Source of the DNA: Microbacterium sp. SORGH_AS_0428
Lineage (GTDB): Bacteria; Actinomycetota; Actinomycetes; Actinomycetales; Microbacteriaceae
Length of the DNA stretch: 64,000 nt
NCBI RefSeq assembly: GCF_031453615.1
Contig: NZ_JAVIZT010000001.1
Span: 744,001-808,000, forward strand
Direction: 5' to 3'
The notes under the pieces are model-generated. The model was given only the letters and a program-made list of their open reading frames with translations, made no database searches and had not been told where the DNA came from. Positions 1-7,899 of the stretch are shown here, piece after piece. The first letter of the stretch is position 1. Every line of letters begins with the position of its first letter. The position numbers and the translations under genes are program-made.

Positions 1-345
1 GGTGCCGCGGGCCATCTCTTCGAGCCCCGCCTGCGCGTAGGTGCGCCAGACGATCGCCGCCACCTGGCGCTCGAGGACCCGCGCCGTGTCGGAGGGGGTC
101 TCCTTGCCGCCGAGCTGGCTGTTGGCGGTCGAGATGATCAGCGGGGAACCGCCGAGGTCGGCGATGCCGACGGCGAACGAGACGCGCGTACGCGTGGAGG
201 ACTTGTCGAAGATCACCGCGACGGTCTGCGGACCGGCGAGCGGCTTGGCCGCCCAGCGATCTGCCTTCAACTCCAGTGCCAGGTCGAGGATCTCCGCCTG
301 CTCGGCGCTGGTCAGGTCGTCGTCGCGCAGCAGGTGACGGGTCAT
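1..345 (-). CDS. argF: Ornithine carbamoyltransferase, N-terminal part (cut by window edge)
   Basis: The enzyme condenses carbamoyl phosphate with ornithine to give citrulline in arginine synthesis. Only the first 115 residues are in the window. They begin [16 protein letters not shown] and contain the carbamoyl-phosphate-binding motif SSTRTR (about residues 49-54), the hallmark of the transcarbamoylase family. The ATG overlaps the argD stop codon (ATGA), so translation is coupled and this is the fifth gene of the arg operon. The start is fixed by that overlap; the C-terminus lies beyond position 1. Confidence 0.95.
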   Translation of the reverse strand, partial: MTRHLLRDDDLTSAEQAEILDLALELKADRWAAKPLAGPQTVAVIFDKSSTRTRVSFAVGIADLGGSPLIISTANSQLGGKETPSDTARVLERQVAAIVWRTYAQAGLEEMARGT

Positions 346-1586
346 GCGTGGGCCTCCGTGTCGGGCGATGCGCTCTTGAGCAGCAGCGCGTCGGCCACCG
401 TGGCCAACGCGGCGGAGAAGAGCCGGGTGAACTCGTCGATCTCGACATCGCCGATCGTGAGCGGCGGTGCGATGCGGATCGTCTGATCATTGGGTGCGTT
501 GACGACGAGCCCGTGCTGCTGCGCCGCGGCGACGACCGCCGGCGCGACGGGATGCGTGAGCGCCACGCCCAGGAGCAGTCCCTGCCCGCGCACGCCCTCG
601 ATGAGCTCGGACTCGATCCCCGCGATCGCCTCCCGCAGCTGTGCGCCGCGCACGGCCGCCGCCTCGACCAGACCCGCACGCTCGATCTCCTCGAGCACGG
701 CACCGGCCACGGCGGTGCCGAGGGCGTTCCCGCCGAAGGTCGAGCCATGGGTTCCGGGGTAGAAGAGGTCGCCGGCCGCGCCGAAGGTGATCAGCGCGCC
801 GATCGGGAATCCGCCGCCGATGCCCTTGGCGACCGTGATCGCGTCGGGGGTGATGCCGGCGTGCTGGAATCCGAACCACGCACCGGTGCGACCCGCACCG
901 GTCTGGATCTCGTCGACGATGAGCAGCGCTCCGTGGCGCGCGGTGATCTCCCGCGCCGCCTCGAGGTAGCCCGCTGGCAGCGGCAGGACGCCCGCCTCGC
1001 CCTTGATGGGCTCGACGAACAGGGCGGCCACGCGCTCGTCCATCGCCGCCTCCAGCGCCTCGATGGTCGAGTCGAGGAATTCGACGCCGGGAACCATCGG
1101 CAGGAAGGGCTCCTGCATGGCCGGCTTGCCGGTGAGTGCCAGGGTGCCCATGGTGCGGCCGTGGAAGGCGCCGTTGAGCGCCAGGATGCGGGGGCGCTCG
1201 GTACCACCGTGGAGGCGGGCGAGCTTGAAGGCCGCCTCGTTGGCCTCGGCGCCGGAGTTGCCGAAGTACACCCGTCCCGTCTCGCCCGCACCCGACAAGC
1301 GCTTCAACCGCGCTGCGAGCGCGAGCTGCGGCGGCGTCGCGAAGTAGTTCGACACGTGCGCCAGACGCGCCGCCTGCGCGGCCACAGCGTCGACGAACAC
1401 CGGGTGGGCATGGCCGAGGGCGTCGACCGCGATGCCGGCGAGGAAGTCGAGGTAGCGTCGGCCTTCGTCGTCCCAGAGATAGGCGCCCTCACCGCGCACG
1501 AACAGCGCCATACGGTCGCCGACGTTGCGGACGAGGTCGCGTCCGGCGTCGTCCTGCCACGGGGTCACAGTCTGTTCGGCCATCAC
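342..1586 (-). CDS. argD: Acetylornithine aminotransferase
   Basis: A class-III PLP-dependent aminotransferase that converts N-acetylglutamate semialdehyde to N-acetylornithine. It has the expected length (about 414 aa). Visible motifs are SGAEANEAA (substrate/PLP phosphate region), [12 protein letters not shown], and the PLP lysine in [11 protein letters not shown] (Lys254). The start is either GTG at 1586 or the ATG immediately after it at 1583, which overlaps the argB stop (TGATG). The AGAGG ribosome-binding site is 7 nt from GTG and 10 nt from ATG, so I keep GTG. It lies between argB and argF with overlapping ends. Confidence 0.96.
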   Translation of the reverse strand: MMAEQTVTPWQDDAGRDLVRNVGDRMALFVRGEGAYLWDDEGRRYLDFLAGIAVDALGHAHPVFVDAVAAQAARLAHVSNYFATPPQLALAARLKRLSGAGETGRVYFGNSGAEANEAAFKLARLHGGTERPRILALNGAFHGRTMGTLALTGKPAMQEPFLPMVPGVEFLDSTIEALEAAMDERVAALFVEPIKGEAGVLPLPAGYLEAAREITARHGALLIVDEIQTGAGRTGAWFGFQHAGITPDAITVAKGIGGGFPIGALITFGAAGDLFYPGTHGSTFGGNALGTAVAGAVLEEIERAGLVEAAAVRGAQLREAIAGIESELIEGVRGQGLLLGVALTHPVAPAVVAAAQQHGLVVNAPNDQTIRIAPPLTIGDVEIDEFTRLFSAALATVADALLLKSASPDTEAHA

Positions 1587-2485
1587 GCCACCACCTCTGT
1601 TCCGATGCCTTTCTGAGTGAAGAGTTCGACGAGCACCGAATGCGGCACCCGCCCGTCGATGATCGCCGCGGTGGGCACGCCCCCCGTGACCGCGTCGAGG
1701 CAGGCCTGCATCTTCGGGATCATCCCCGACTCCAAGCGCGGGAGCATCTCCTCCAGCTCCGCGGAGGTCAGATGCGAGACCAGGGAATCCCGGTTCGGCC
1801 AGTCCGCGTAGAGGCCGGGCACGTCGGTCAGCACGACGAGCTTGACCGCACCCAGCGCGACGGCGAGAGCCGCCGCAGCCGCATCCGCGTTCACGTTGAG
1901 GGAGTGTCCGGTGTGGTCGAGATCGGGCGCGATGGAGGACACGACGGGGATGCGTCCGGCCTCGAGCTGGTCGATGATCGGCTGCGGGTCGACCGAGACG
2001 ACATCGCCCACCCGGCCCAGATCGTGCTCGACGCCGTCGACGACGACGCCGCGGCGGCGGCCGCCGAACAGCCCCGCATCCTCACCCGAGAGCCCCGTCG
2101 CGACCGGACCATGGGCGTTGATCTTGGCGACCAGCTGCGGGTTGATCTGACCGGTGAGCACCATGCGCACGACCGTGATCGCCTCGGTGGAGGTGACGCG
2201 GTAGCCGCCCTTGAACTCGCTCGGGATGGCGAGCCGATCCAGCATGTTGGAGATCTGGGGTCCGCCGCCGTGCACGACGACGGGCTTCACGCCGACGTAG
2301 CGGAGATAGGCGATGTCGGCGGCGAAGGCGTCCTGCAACTCGTCGGAGACCATCGCGTTGCCGCCGTACTTCACGACCACGATCTGCTCGCGGTAGCGCT
2401 TGAGCCACGGCAGCGACTCGATGAGCGTCTCCGCCTTGGCGCTCGCGGCGGCGGGGTCGGTGTCTTGCAGATCGATACCTGTCAT
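1583..2485 (-). CDS. argB: Acetylglutamate kinase
   Basis: This amino-acid kinase phosphorylates N-acetylglutamate, the committed and usually arginine-inhibited step. The 300-aa length is normal. KYGGNAM (about residues 39-45) is the ATP/phosphate-binding start of the fold, VVHGGGPQI is the second glycine loop, and [12 protein letters not shown] is the conserved acetylglutamate-binding region. The N-terminal helix before residue 35 is typical of the arginine-sensitive hexameric type. Its ATG overlaps the argJ stop by four bases. Confidence 0.97.
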   Translation of the reverse strand: MTGIDLQDTDPAAASAKAETLIESLPWLKRYREQIVVVKYGGNAMVSDELQDAFAADIAYLRYVGVKPVVVHGGGPQISNMLDRLAIPSEFKGGYRVTSTEAITVVRMVLTGQINPQLVAKINAHGPVATGLSGEDAGLFGGRRRGVVVDGVEHDLGRVGDVVSVDPQPIIDQLEAGRIPVVSSIAPDLDHTGHSLNVNADAAAAALAVALGAVKLVVLTDVPGLYADWPNRDSLVSHLTSAELEEMLPRLESGMIPKMQACLDAVTGGVPTAAIIDGRVPHSVLVELFTQKGIGTEVVA

Positions 2486-3639
2486 GAGGAGTACGCGCTG
2501 TTCTCGTGGACGTAGTCGTGCGTGAGGTCGTTGGTGCGGATCGTCGCCTCGACGTCGCCGACCTTGAGGTCCACGACGAGGTCGGTCGCGCGCGGAGTCA
2601 GATCGACCTTTTCGCGCGGGGCGTCGGGGCCGCCGGCGGAGCAGACCCGCACGCCGTTCATCCAGACATCGACGTCATAGGGATCGAAGGCGGCCTCGGT
2701 CGTGCCGATCGCGGCCAGCACCCTCCCCCAGTTCGGATCGTTGCCGAAGATCGCCGCCTTGAACAGGTTGTTGCGGGCGATGGAGCGGCCCACCTCGACG
2801 GCGTCGTCCTCGGATGCGGCGTGTACGACGCGGATGGTGATGTCGTGACTCGCCCCCTCGGCGTCGCCCTGCAGCTGCCGCGCCAGGTCGTCGCACAGCG
2901 CGACCAGCCCCGCGCGGAAGGCCGCAGCATCCGGCTCGATCCCGCTCGCGCCGCTGACGAGCAGACTCACCTGATCGTTCGTCGACATGCACCCGTCGGA
3001 GTCGAGGCGGTCGAAGCTCACGTGGGTCGCGGCGCGCAGGTGCGCATCGGCGTCGGATGCGGTCAGCACCGCATCCGTCGTGATGACCACGAGCATGGTG
3101 GCCAGGCCCGGTGCGAGCATGCCCGCGCCCTTCGCGATGCCGCCGATCGTCCAGCCGTCGCCGGCGTACACGCTCGTCTTCGCGACGGAGTCGGTGGTCA
3201 TGATCGCGTGTGCCGCGTCCAGACCGCCGTCGGCGGACAGCGCGGCGACACCGGCCTCGACGCCCTCCAGCACCTTCGCACGGAACGTCTCGTCCCCGGT
3301 TCCGATCAGACCGGTCGAGCACACCAGGACGTCGCCGGGTGCGACACCGAGCAGCTCCGCCGCCTTCTCGGCGGTCTGGTGCGTCGTCTGGAACCCGAAG
3401 GCTCCCGTGAAGCAGTTCGCGCCGCCGGAGTTGAGCACGATGGCCTCGACGACGCCGTCGGCGATCACCTGCTCCGACCACAGGATGGGGTTGGCCTTGG
3501 CCCTGTTGGAGGTGAAGACTGCGGCGCCGATCTTGAGAGGTCCGCGGTTGACGACGACGGCCACATCCGACTTGCCGGTCGACTTCAGCCCGACGGCGAC
3601 ACCGGCCGCCTCGAATCCTGCGGGGGCGGTGACGGTCAC
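2482..3639 (-). CDS. argJ: Bifunctional glutamate N-acetyltransferase/ornithine acetyltransferase
   Basis: ArgJ recycles the acetyl group from N-acetylornithine to glutamate. The 385-aa protein contains the autocleavage motif [14 protein letters not shown]; Thr181 is the expected N-terminal nucleophile of the beta chain. The open frame continues upstream, but the GTG at 3639 is chosen because it overlaps the argC stop (GTGA) and gives a normal N-terminus ([17 protein letters not shown]). With argJ present a separate argE is not needed. Whether it is mono- or bifunctional cannot be read from sequence alone. Confidence 0.95.
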   Translation of the reverse strand: MTVTAPAGFEAAGVAVGLKSTGKSDVAVVVNRGPLKIGAAVFTSNRAKANPILWSEQVIADGVVEAIVLNSGGANCFTGAFGFQTTHQTAEKAAELLGVAPGDVLVCSTGLIGTGDETFRAKVLEGVEAGVAALSADGGLDAAHAIMTTDSVAKTSVYAGDGWTIGGIAKGAGMLAPGLATMLVVITTDAVLTASDADAHLRAATHVSFDRLDSDGCMSTNDQVSLLVSGASGIEPDAAAFRAGLVALCDDLARQLQGDAEGASHDITIRVVHAASEDDAVEVGRSIARNNLFKAAIFGNDPNWGRVLAAIGTTEAAFDPYDVDVWMNGVRVCSAGGPDAPREKVDLTPRATDLVVDLKVGDVEATIRTNDLTHDYVHENSAYSS

Positions 3640-4682
3640 GGGGCGACTCCGTTCACGGTGAGCGCGCGGTGTTCGGGAAGGCCGAGCGCGATGTTCATGG
3701 ACTGCACGGCGGCACCCGCCGTGCCCTTGACGAGATTGTCGACGGCCGCGACGACGACGACACGGTTCGCCGCGCGGTCGATGGCGAGTCCGAGCAGCGC
3801 GGTGTTGGCTCCCAGAACGTCCGCCGTGCGGGGGAACGCCCCCTCCGGCAGCAGCTGCACGAACGTCTCGTGCGCGTACGCCGCCTCCCACGCATCCCGG
3901 ATCTCGGCGTCGGTGACGCCGGGCGCGATCGGCGCGGTGGAGGTGGCGAGGATGCCGCGCGACATCGGGACGATGACGGGGGTGAAGGAGATGCGCACAT
4001 CACCGCGGGCGCCGGCTGCGGCGAGCGCCTGCTGGATCTCCGGGATGTGACGATGGGTGCCGCCGACGGCGTACGGGTTCGCCGTGCCGAGGATCTCGCT
4101 CGCCAGCAGGTGCGGTTTGAGGCTCTTGCCCGCCCCGGAGGGGCCGACGGCGAGGACGCTGACGATGTCGCCCGGATCGATGACGCCGGCAGCGACGCCC
4201 GGGGCGAGGCTCAGGGAGACCGTCGAGGCGTTGCAGCCGGGAGCGGCGATGCGCGAGGCTCCGACGAGCCGCTCACGCTGCTTGGCGCCGCCGACGAGCA
4301 GCTCCGGCACGCCGTAGGTCCACGCTTCGTGGAACTCGCCGCCGTAGAAGGCGGCCCAGGCATCGGCGGAGGTGAGCCGGTGATCTGCCCCGGCGTCGAT
4401 GACCAGCGGGACGTCGGCGAGGGCATCGGTGTACTGACCCGACTGCCCGTGCGGCAGCGCGAGCACGACGATGTCGTGACCGGCGAGCACCTCCGGCGTC
4501 GTCGGCTGGAGCTCGAGGTGCGCGAGCGAGCGCAGGTGCGGCTGCTGCGAGATCAGCGGCGTTCCGGCATTCGAATGCGCGGTGACCGTGCGGATCTCGA
4601 CGTCGGGGTGCGCGGAGAGGATGCGGAGGATCTCGCCTCCTGCATAGCCGGACGCGCCGGATACGGCGACCGAATAGGGCAT
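3636..4682 (-). CDS. argC: N-acetyl-gamma-glutamyl-phosphate reductase
   Basis: ArgC reduces N-acetylglutamyl phosphate to the semialdehyde with [17 protein letters not shown] (residues 9-20) is the nucleotide-binding glycine loop and PGCNAST holds the catalytic Cys150. The 348-aa length is normal. The start ATG at 4682 follows AAGGTGG with 5-nt spacing. The reading frame stays open another 70 codons upstream, but that part looks non-homologous. It is the first gene of the argCJBDF operon; the promoter must be in the 237-bp gap upstream, where I could not see a convincing ARG box. Confidence 0.96.
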   Translation of the reverse strand: MPYSVAVSGASGYAGGEILRILSAHPDVEIRTVTAHSNAGTPLISQQPHLRSLAHLELQPTTPEVLAGHDIVVLALPHGQSGQYTDALADVPLVIDAGADHRLTSADAWAAFYGGEFHEAWTYGVPELLVGGAKQRERLVGASRIAAPGCNASTVSLSLAPGVAAGVIDPGDIVSVLAVGPSGAGKSLKPHLLASEILGTANPYAVGGTHRHIPEIQQALAAAGARGDVRISFTPVIVPMSRGILATSTAPIAPGVTDAEIRDAWEAAYAHETFVQLLPEGAFPRTADVLGANTALLGLAIDRAANRVVVVAAVDNLVKGTAGAAVQSMNIALGLPEHRALTVNGVAP

Positions 4683-4919
4683 GGGTTCCACCTTAGAGTC
4701 TGGGAGCTGTGCGCTCGCGCGCACCGGCGGCATCGGCGACGCCCGCGCACCCGGACCGGTGCGGCACGCATCGCCTAGATTCGGCGGTCTCCCAGACGTC
4801 GGCGCACGACCACGCGCTGTGCGCTGTGGAACCGGGCCGAGGACATGCGCCGACGATAGCCGTGCGCACACCGCATCCGCAACTCGGCGCACGTCGGACG
4901 CTCCCGTCAGACTGGAGCG
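4683..4919. promoter_or_regulatory. Divergent arg operon / ATPase intergenic region
   Basis: This 237-bp gap separates argC (minus) from the ATPase gene (plus) and must hold both promoters. It contains a 9-bp inverted repeat, GTCGGCGCA at 4798-4806 and TGCGCCGAC at 4846-4854. No ARG-box-like TGAATN4ATTCA palindrome is evident. A possible -10 for the plus-strand gene is CAGACT ending 6 nt before its ATG. Confidence 0.35.
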
Positions 4920-6050
4920 ATGCTGCGCACCATCGCCGTCTCCGGGTACCGCTCGCTCCGCGACGTCGTCGTGCCGCTGGGTGGGCTTACGGTCGTCACG
5001 GGCGCGAACGGCACCGGAAAGTCGAACCTCTACCGCGCCCTGCGCCTTCTGGCGGGAGCCGCCACCGGCGGCATGATCGAGGCGGTCGCACGCGAGGGGG
5101 GACTGTCGTCGCTGCTGTGGGCCGGTCCCGAGGGCGGCGGCGATCAGGGCACCCTGCGGCGCGATCCCGTGGCCGTGCGGTTGGGCTTCGCGTCCGACGA
5201 GCTGGGCTACCTGGTGGATCTGGGTCTTCCCCAGACCGACGGTCGAAGCCTCTTCTCTCGTGACCCGGAGATCAAGCGCGAGCAGGTGTTCGCCGGCGCG
5301 GTCGCGAAGGCCTCGTCCCTGCTCATCGCTCGCCGGCGCAGCGCCACACGCGTGCGCGAGGATGCGTGGATCACGCTGGATCAGTCACTCGCCCCGTTCG
5401 AGAGCATCCTCGTCGACCTCGCCGACGGCGACACCGGCCCCGAGCTGCTGTCACTGCGACGGACGCTCGCGAGCTGGCGTTTCTACGACCACTTCCGTGT
5501 GGACGCCGAAGCCCCCGCGCGGTCTCCCCAGGTGGGCACCCGGGCGCGCGCCCTCTCGCACGGCGGCGAGGACATCGCGGCGCTCTGGGCGAGCGTGCGC
5601 GAAGCGGGCGCGGGCGACGCCCTCGACGGGGAGGTCGAACGTGCCTTCCCCGGAATGCGGGTGCAGATCGACGCCGAGGACGGGCGGCTCCGGATGCGGC
5701 TTCGTCAGCCCGGCCTGCTGCGCGCGCTCGACGTCGCGGAGGTCAGCGACGGCATCCTCCGCTATCTCCTGCTGTGCGCCGCCCTGCTTCCCGCAGCCCC
5801 CGGCCCTCTCATCGTCCTGAACGAGCCGGAGGCGAGTCTGCATGAGAGCCTGCTGGCGCCTCTCGCGCAGCTCATCGTCTCCGCGTCGCAGCGCACGCAG
5901 GTCATCGTGGTCACCCACGCGGCCGGGCTCGCTCGCCGACTCGAGGATGCCGGAGCCCTCGCGCACCGGTTGGGGCGTACTTCCGACGGCACCTTCGTCG
6001 AAGGACAGGGATTCTTCGACGCCCCCGCCTGGAACTGGGGCAGTCGCTAG
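4920..6050 (+). CDS. AAA family ATPase, RecF/OLD-like
   Basis: A 376-aa P-loop protein of the AAA_21/RecF/SMC-related class. It has Walker A GANGTGKS (residues 28-35), a family N-terminus ([10 protein letters not shown]-like) and a Walker B/signature region [18 protein letters not shown] near residues 296-313, followed by [10 protein letters not shown]. There is no TOPRIM nuclease domain and no adjacent partner gene, so it is an orphan rather than a full OLD or Gabija-type pair. The substrate is unknown; DNA repair or defence are possible roles, inferred only from family. It is monocistronic, between two oppositely directed units. Confidence 0.85.
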   Translation: MLRTIAVSGYRSLRDVVVPLGGLTVVTGANGTGKSNLYRALRLLAGAATGGMIEAVAREGGLSSLLWAGPEGGGDQGTLRRDPVAVRLGFASDELGYLVDLGLPQTDGRSLFSRDPEIKREQVFAGAVAKASSLLIARRRSATRVREDAWITLDQSLAPFESILVDLADGDTGPELLSLRRTLASWRFYDHFRVDAEAPARSPQVGTRARALSHGGEDIAALWASVREAGAGDALDGEVERAFPGMRVQIDAEDGRLRMRLRQPGLLRALDVAEVSDGILRYLLLCAALLPAAPGPLIVLNEPEASLHESLLAPLAQLIVSASQRTQVIVVTHAAGLARRLEDAGALAHRLGRTSDGTFVEGQGFFDAPAWNWGSR

Positions 6051-6051
6051 C

Positions 6052-7899
6052 TCAGGCGCGCACGAGCACGGATGCGGCCAGCGCACGCGCGCGTGCGCGG
6101 CGGATGGCCAGTACTGTGGCCAGCGCACCGACGGCGCCCCACAGCACCAACCCGATCGCGGCGTTCAGCACCGCATGCAGCGAGCCGCCGACGAGTGCTT
6201 GTGCCCCCTGCAGGGCGAGGCTCAGCGGGAGGCCGGCCAGCGGCCCCGTCGCGGCGGGCGTGGTTCCGGGCGCGGCGAGGGTGCCCGCGGCGATCACCTG
6301 CAGTCCGAGCAGCACGAGCGACACGACGAGTCCGGCGCGCGGGAAGAAGGCGACCAGCCCCTGGTGCACGAGAGCGAACGCGATGGCGGTGACCGCGGTC
6401 AGCCCCGCCGCCACCAGCGCGCGCTCGGGCGCCACCCCCGACAGCGCGACGGCACCCCAGACGAGAACGGCCTGCGCGAGCGCGACGGCCACGATGACCA
6501 CCGCCGCGGAGCGCGCGAGCCGCACGGCGGATGCGGCGGAGGTCAGCGCTGAACGGGCGAAGGGCAGCAGCGCGAGCATCACGCCGATGGCTCCGATCCA
6601 CAGCGCCACCGGCCCGAAGACGGCCATCGCCGAGGCGACGCCGCTGCGGGGTCCGGTCGTCGATGTGCTGTCGACGCCGATCGGTCTCGCAACCACCTGG
6701 GCGATCTGCTTCTGCTGGTCGGCGTCGTAGCGCGGAATCGCCGCCTGCGCCGAGTCCAGCCCGGCCGCGAGCTGCGCGCTCCCCTGCCCCAAGGTCCCGA
6801 GCGCCTCGGCGAGCTGGCCGTTTCCCTGCGCGAGTCCGTCCGCCCCGGATGCGGCGGCTCCGAGGGCGTCCGACAGCCGGCCGAGGCCGTCAGCCACGGG
6901 TCCGCTGACCGCCGAGATCGCGCCGGCACCGACGGCGACCGCCGCAGCGGTCTCCGCATCCCTGCCGAGTGCGTCGGCCTGGCCCACCAGCAGCGCCGAG
7001 ACGCCGTCGGCGGCATCCTTCGTGGGAGCGAGCAGTGCCTCGAACTCCTGCTGCTGAGCCGGCGTCAACTGCGCGGAGAAAGCGGCCAGCGCAGCGAGGC
7101 GGGTCTGCACATCCTGCTGTGCGCCCTCGGCCACGCCCGCATCGAGCGCGCGCTCCGCGAGACGCAGCGAGAGCTCTCCCGACGCGACGGCGCCCGCTGT
7201 CGTGAGCGCGCCGAGGCCTCGCGCGCCCTCAGGCAGTTCCGAGAGGACACCGTCCATGCTCCGCAGCCCGTCGGCCAGTTGGCCCGTGTACGTCTGCAGA
7301 GCGCCGGCACCGCTCTGCGCCTGAGACAGCCCACCGGTGATGGCGGAGGCGCCCTGGGCCATCTGATCCATGCCGGAACCGATCTGCGACATGGCCGACA
7401 GCGTTCCGGTGACGTACTGCTGGGTGAGCTGGGCTGCGACACCGGCAGGCAGACTCGCCGACAGCGCCTCGGCGACGATGCCGCCGAGGTAGCCGTGCTG
7501 AGTGCTCGTCTGCACCGTCAGCTCGGCCGCCTGCGGCGCGCCGGAGCCGATCGTCGACACGTGGGCCGAGAAGTCGGACGGGATCGTGACGGTGGCGAGC
7601 ACGTCGCCGTTCGCGAGCGACTCGCTCGCGGTCTGCGCATCCGTGAGCACCCACTTCACGGAGGGGACAGAGGTGATGAGGTTCTCGGTCAGGAGCTTGC
7701 CCGCAGCCACCGGCGTGGGTCCGGTGAGGATGGGCGAATCCTGGTTGACCAGCGCCACGGGCGGACGCTCATCGGTCGAGGGCACCAGGGTCAGAACGAT
7801 CGCGAGCGGCGCGAGCACCACCAGGACGAGCACGGCGGCGAGCTGCCAGCGCCGCTGGCCGCGGGCGGGGGCCGCGATCAGGCTCCACAACGTCGTCAT
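6052..7899 (-). CDS. YhgE/Pip family membrane protein (ABC-2-like permease fold)
   Basis: A 615-aa protein with one N-terminal membrane segment (about residues 19-40), a long extracytoplasmic Ala/Gly/Gln-rich helical region with many GALxxLxxG heptads, and five to six C-terminal membrane segments (from about residue 430). This is the architecture of YhgE/Pip proteins, which are related to ABC-2 permeases. VALVNQDSPI after TM1 is a family hallmark. Its ATG overlaps the stop of the upstream MMPL gene (ATGA), so the two are co-translated. The function is probably export of an envelope lipid or peptide, but this is inference. Confidence 0.88.
   Translation of the reverse strand: MTTLWSLIAAPARGQRRWQLAAVLVLVVLAPLAIVLTLVPSTDERPPVALVNQDSPILTGPTPVAAGKLLTENLITSVPSVKWVLTDAQTASESLANGDVLATVTIPSDFSAHVSTIGSGAPQAAELTVQTSTQHGYLGGIVAEALSASLPAGVAAQLTQQYVTGTLSAMSQIGSGMDQMAQGASAITGGLSQAQSGAGALQTYTGQLADGLRSMDGVLSELPEGARGLGALTTAGAVASGELSLRLAERALDAGVAEGAQQDVQTRLAALAAFSAQLTPAQQQEFEALLAPTKDAADGVSALLVGQADALGRDAETAAAVAVGAGAISAVSGPVADGLGRLSDALGAAASGADGLAQGNGQLAEALGTLGQGSAQLAAGLDSAQAAIPRYDADQQKQIAQVVARPIGVDSTSTTGPRSGVASAMAVFGPVALWIGAIGVMLALLPFARSALTSAASAVRLARSAAVVIVAVALAQAVLVWGAVALSGVAPERALVAAGLTAVTAIAFALVHQGLVAFFPRAGLVVSLVLLGLQVIAAGTLAAPGTTPAATGPLAGLPLSLALQGAQALVGGSLHAVLNAAIGLVLWGAVGALATVLAIRRARARALAASVLVRA

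Noticed and set aside
4567-4578. Palindrome GCATTCGAATGC as possible ARG box
   Set aside because: It is inside the argC coding region and does not match the AT-rich TGAAT-N4-ATTCA ArgR consensus.
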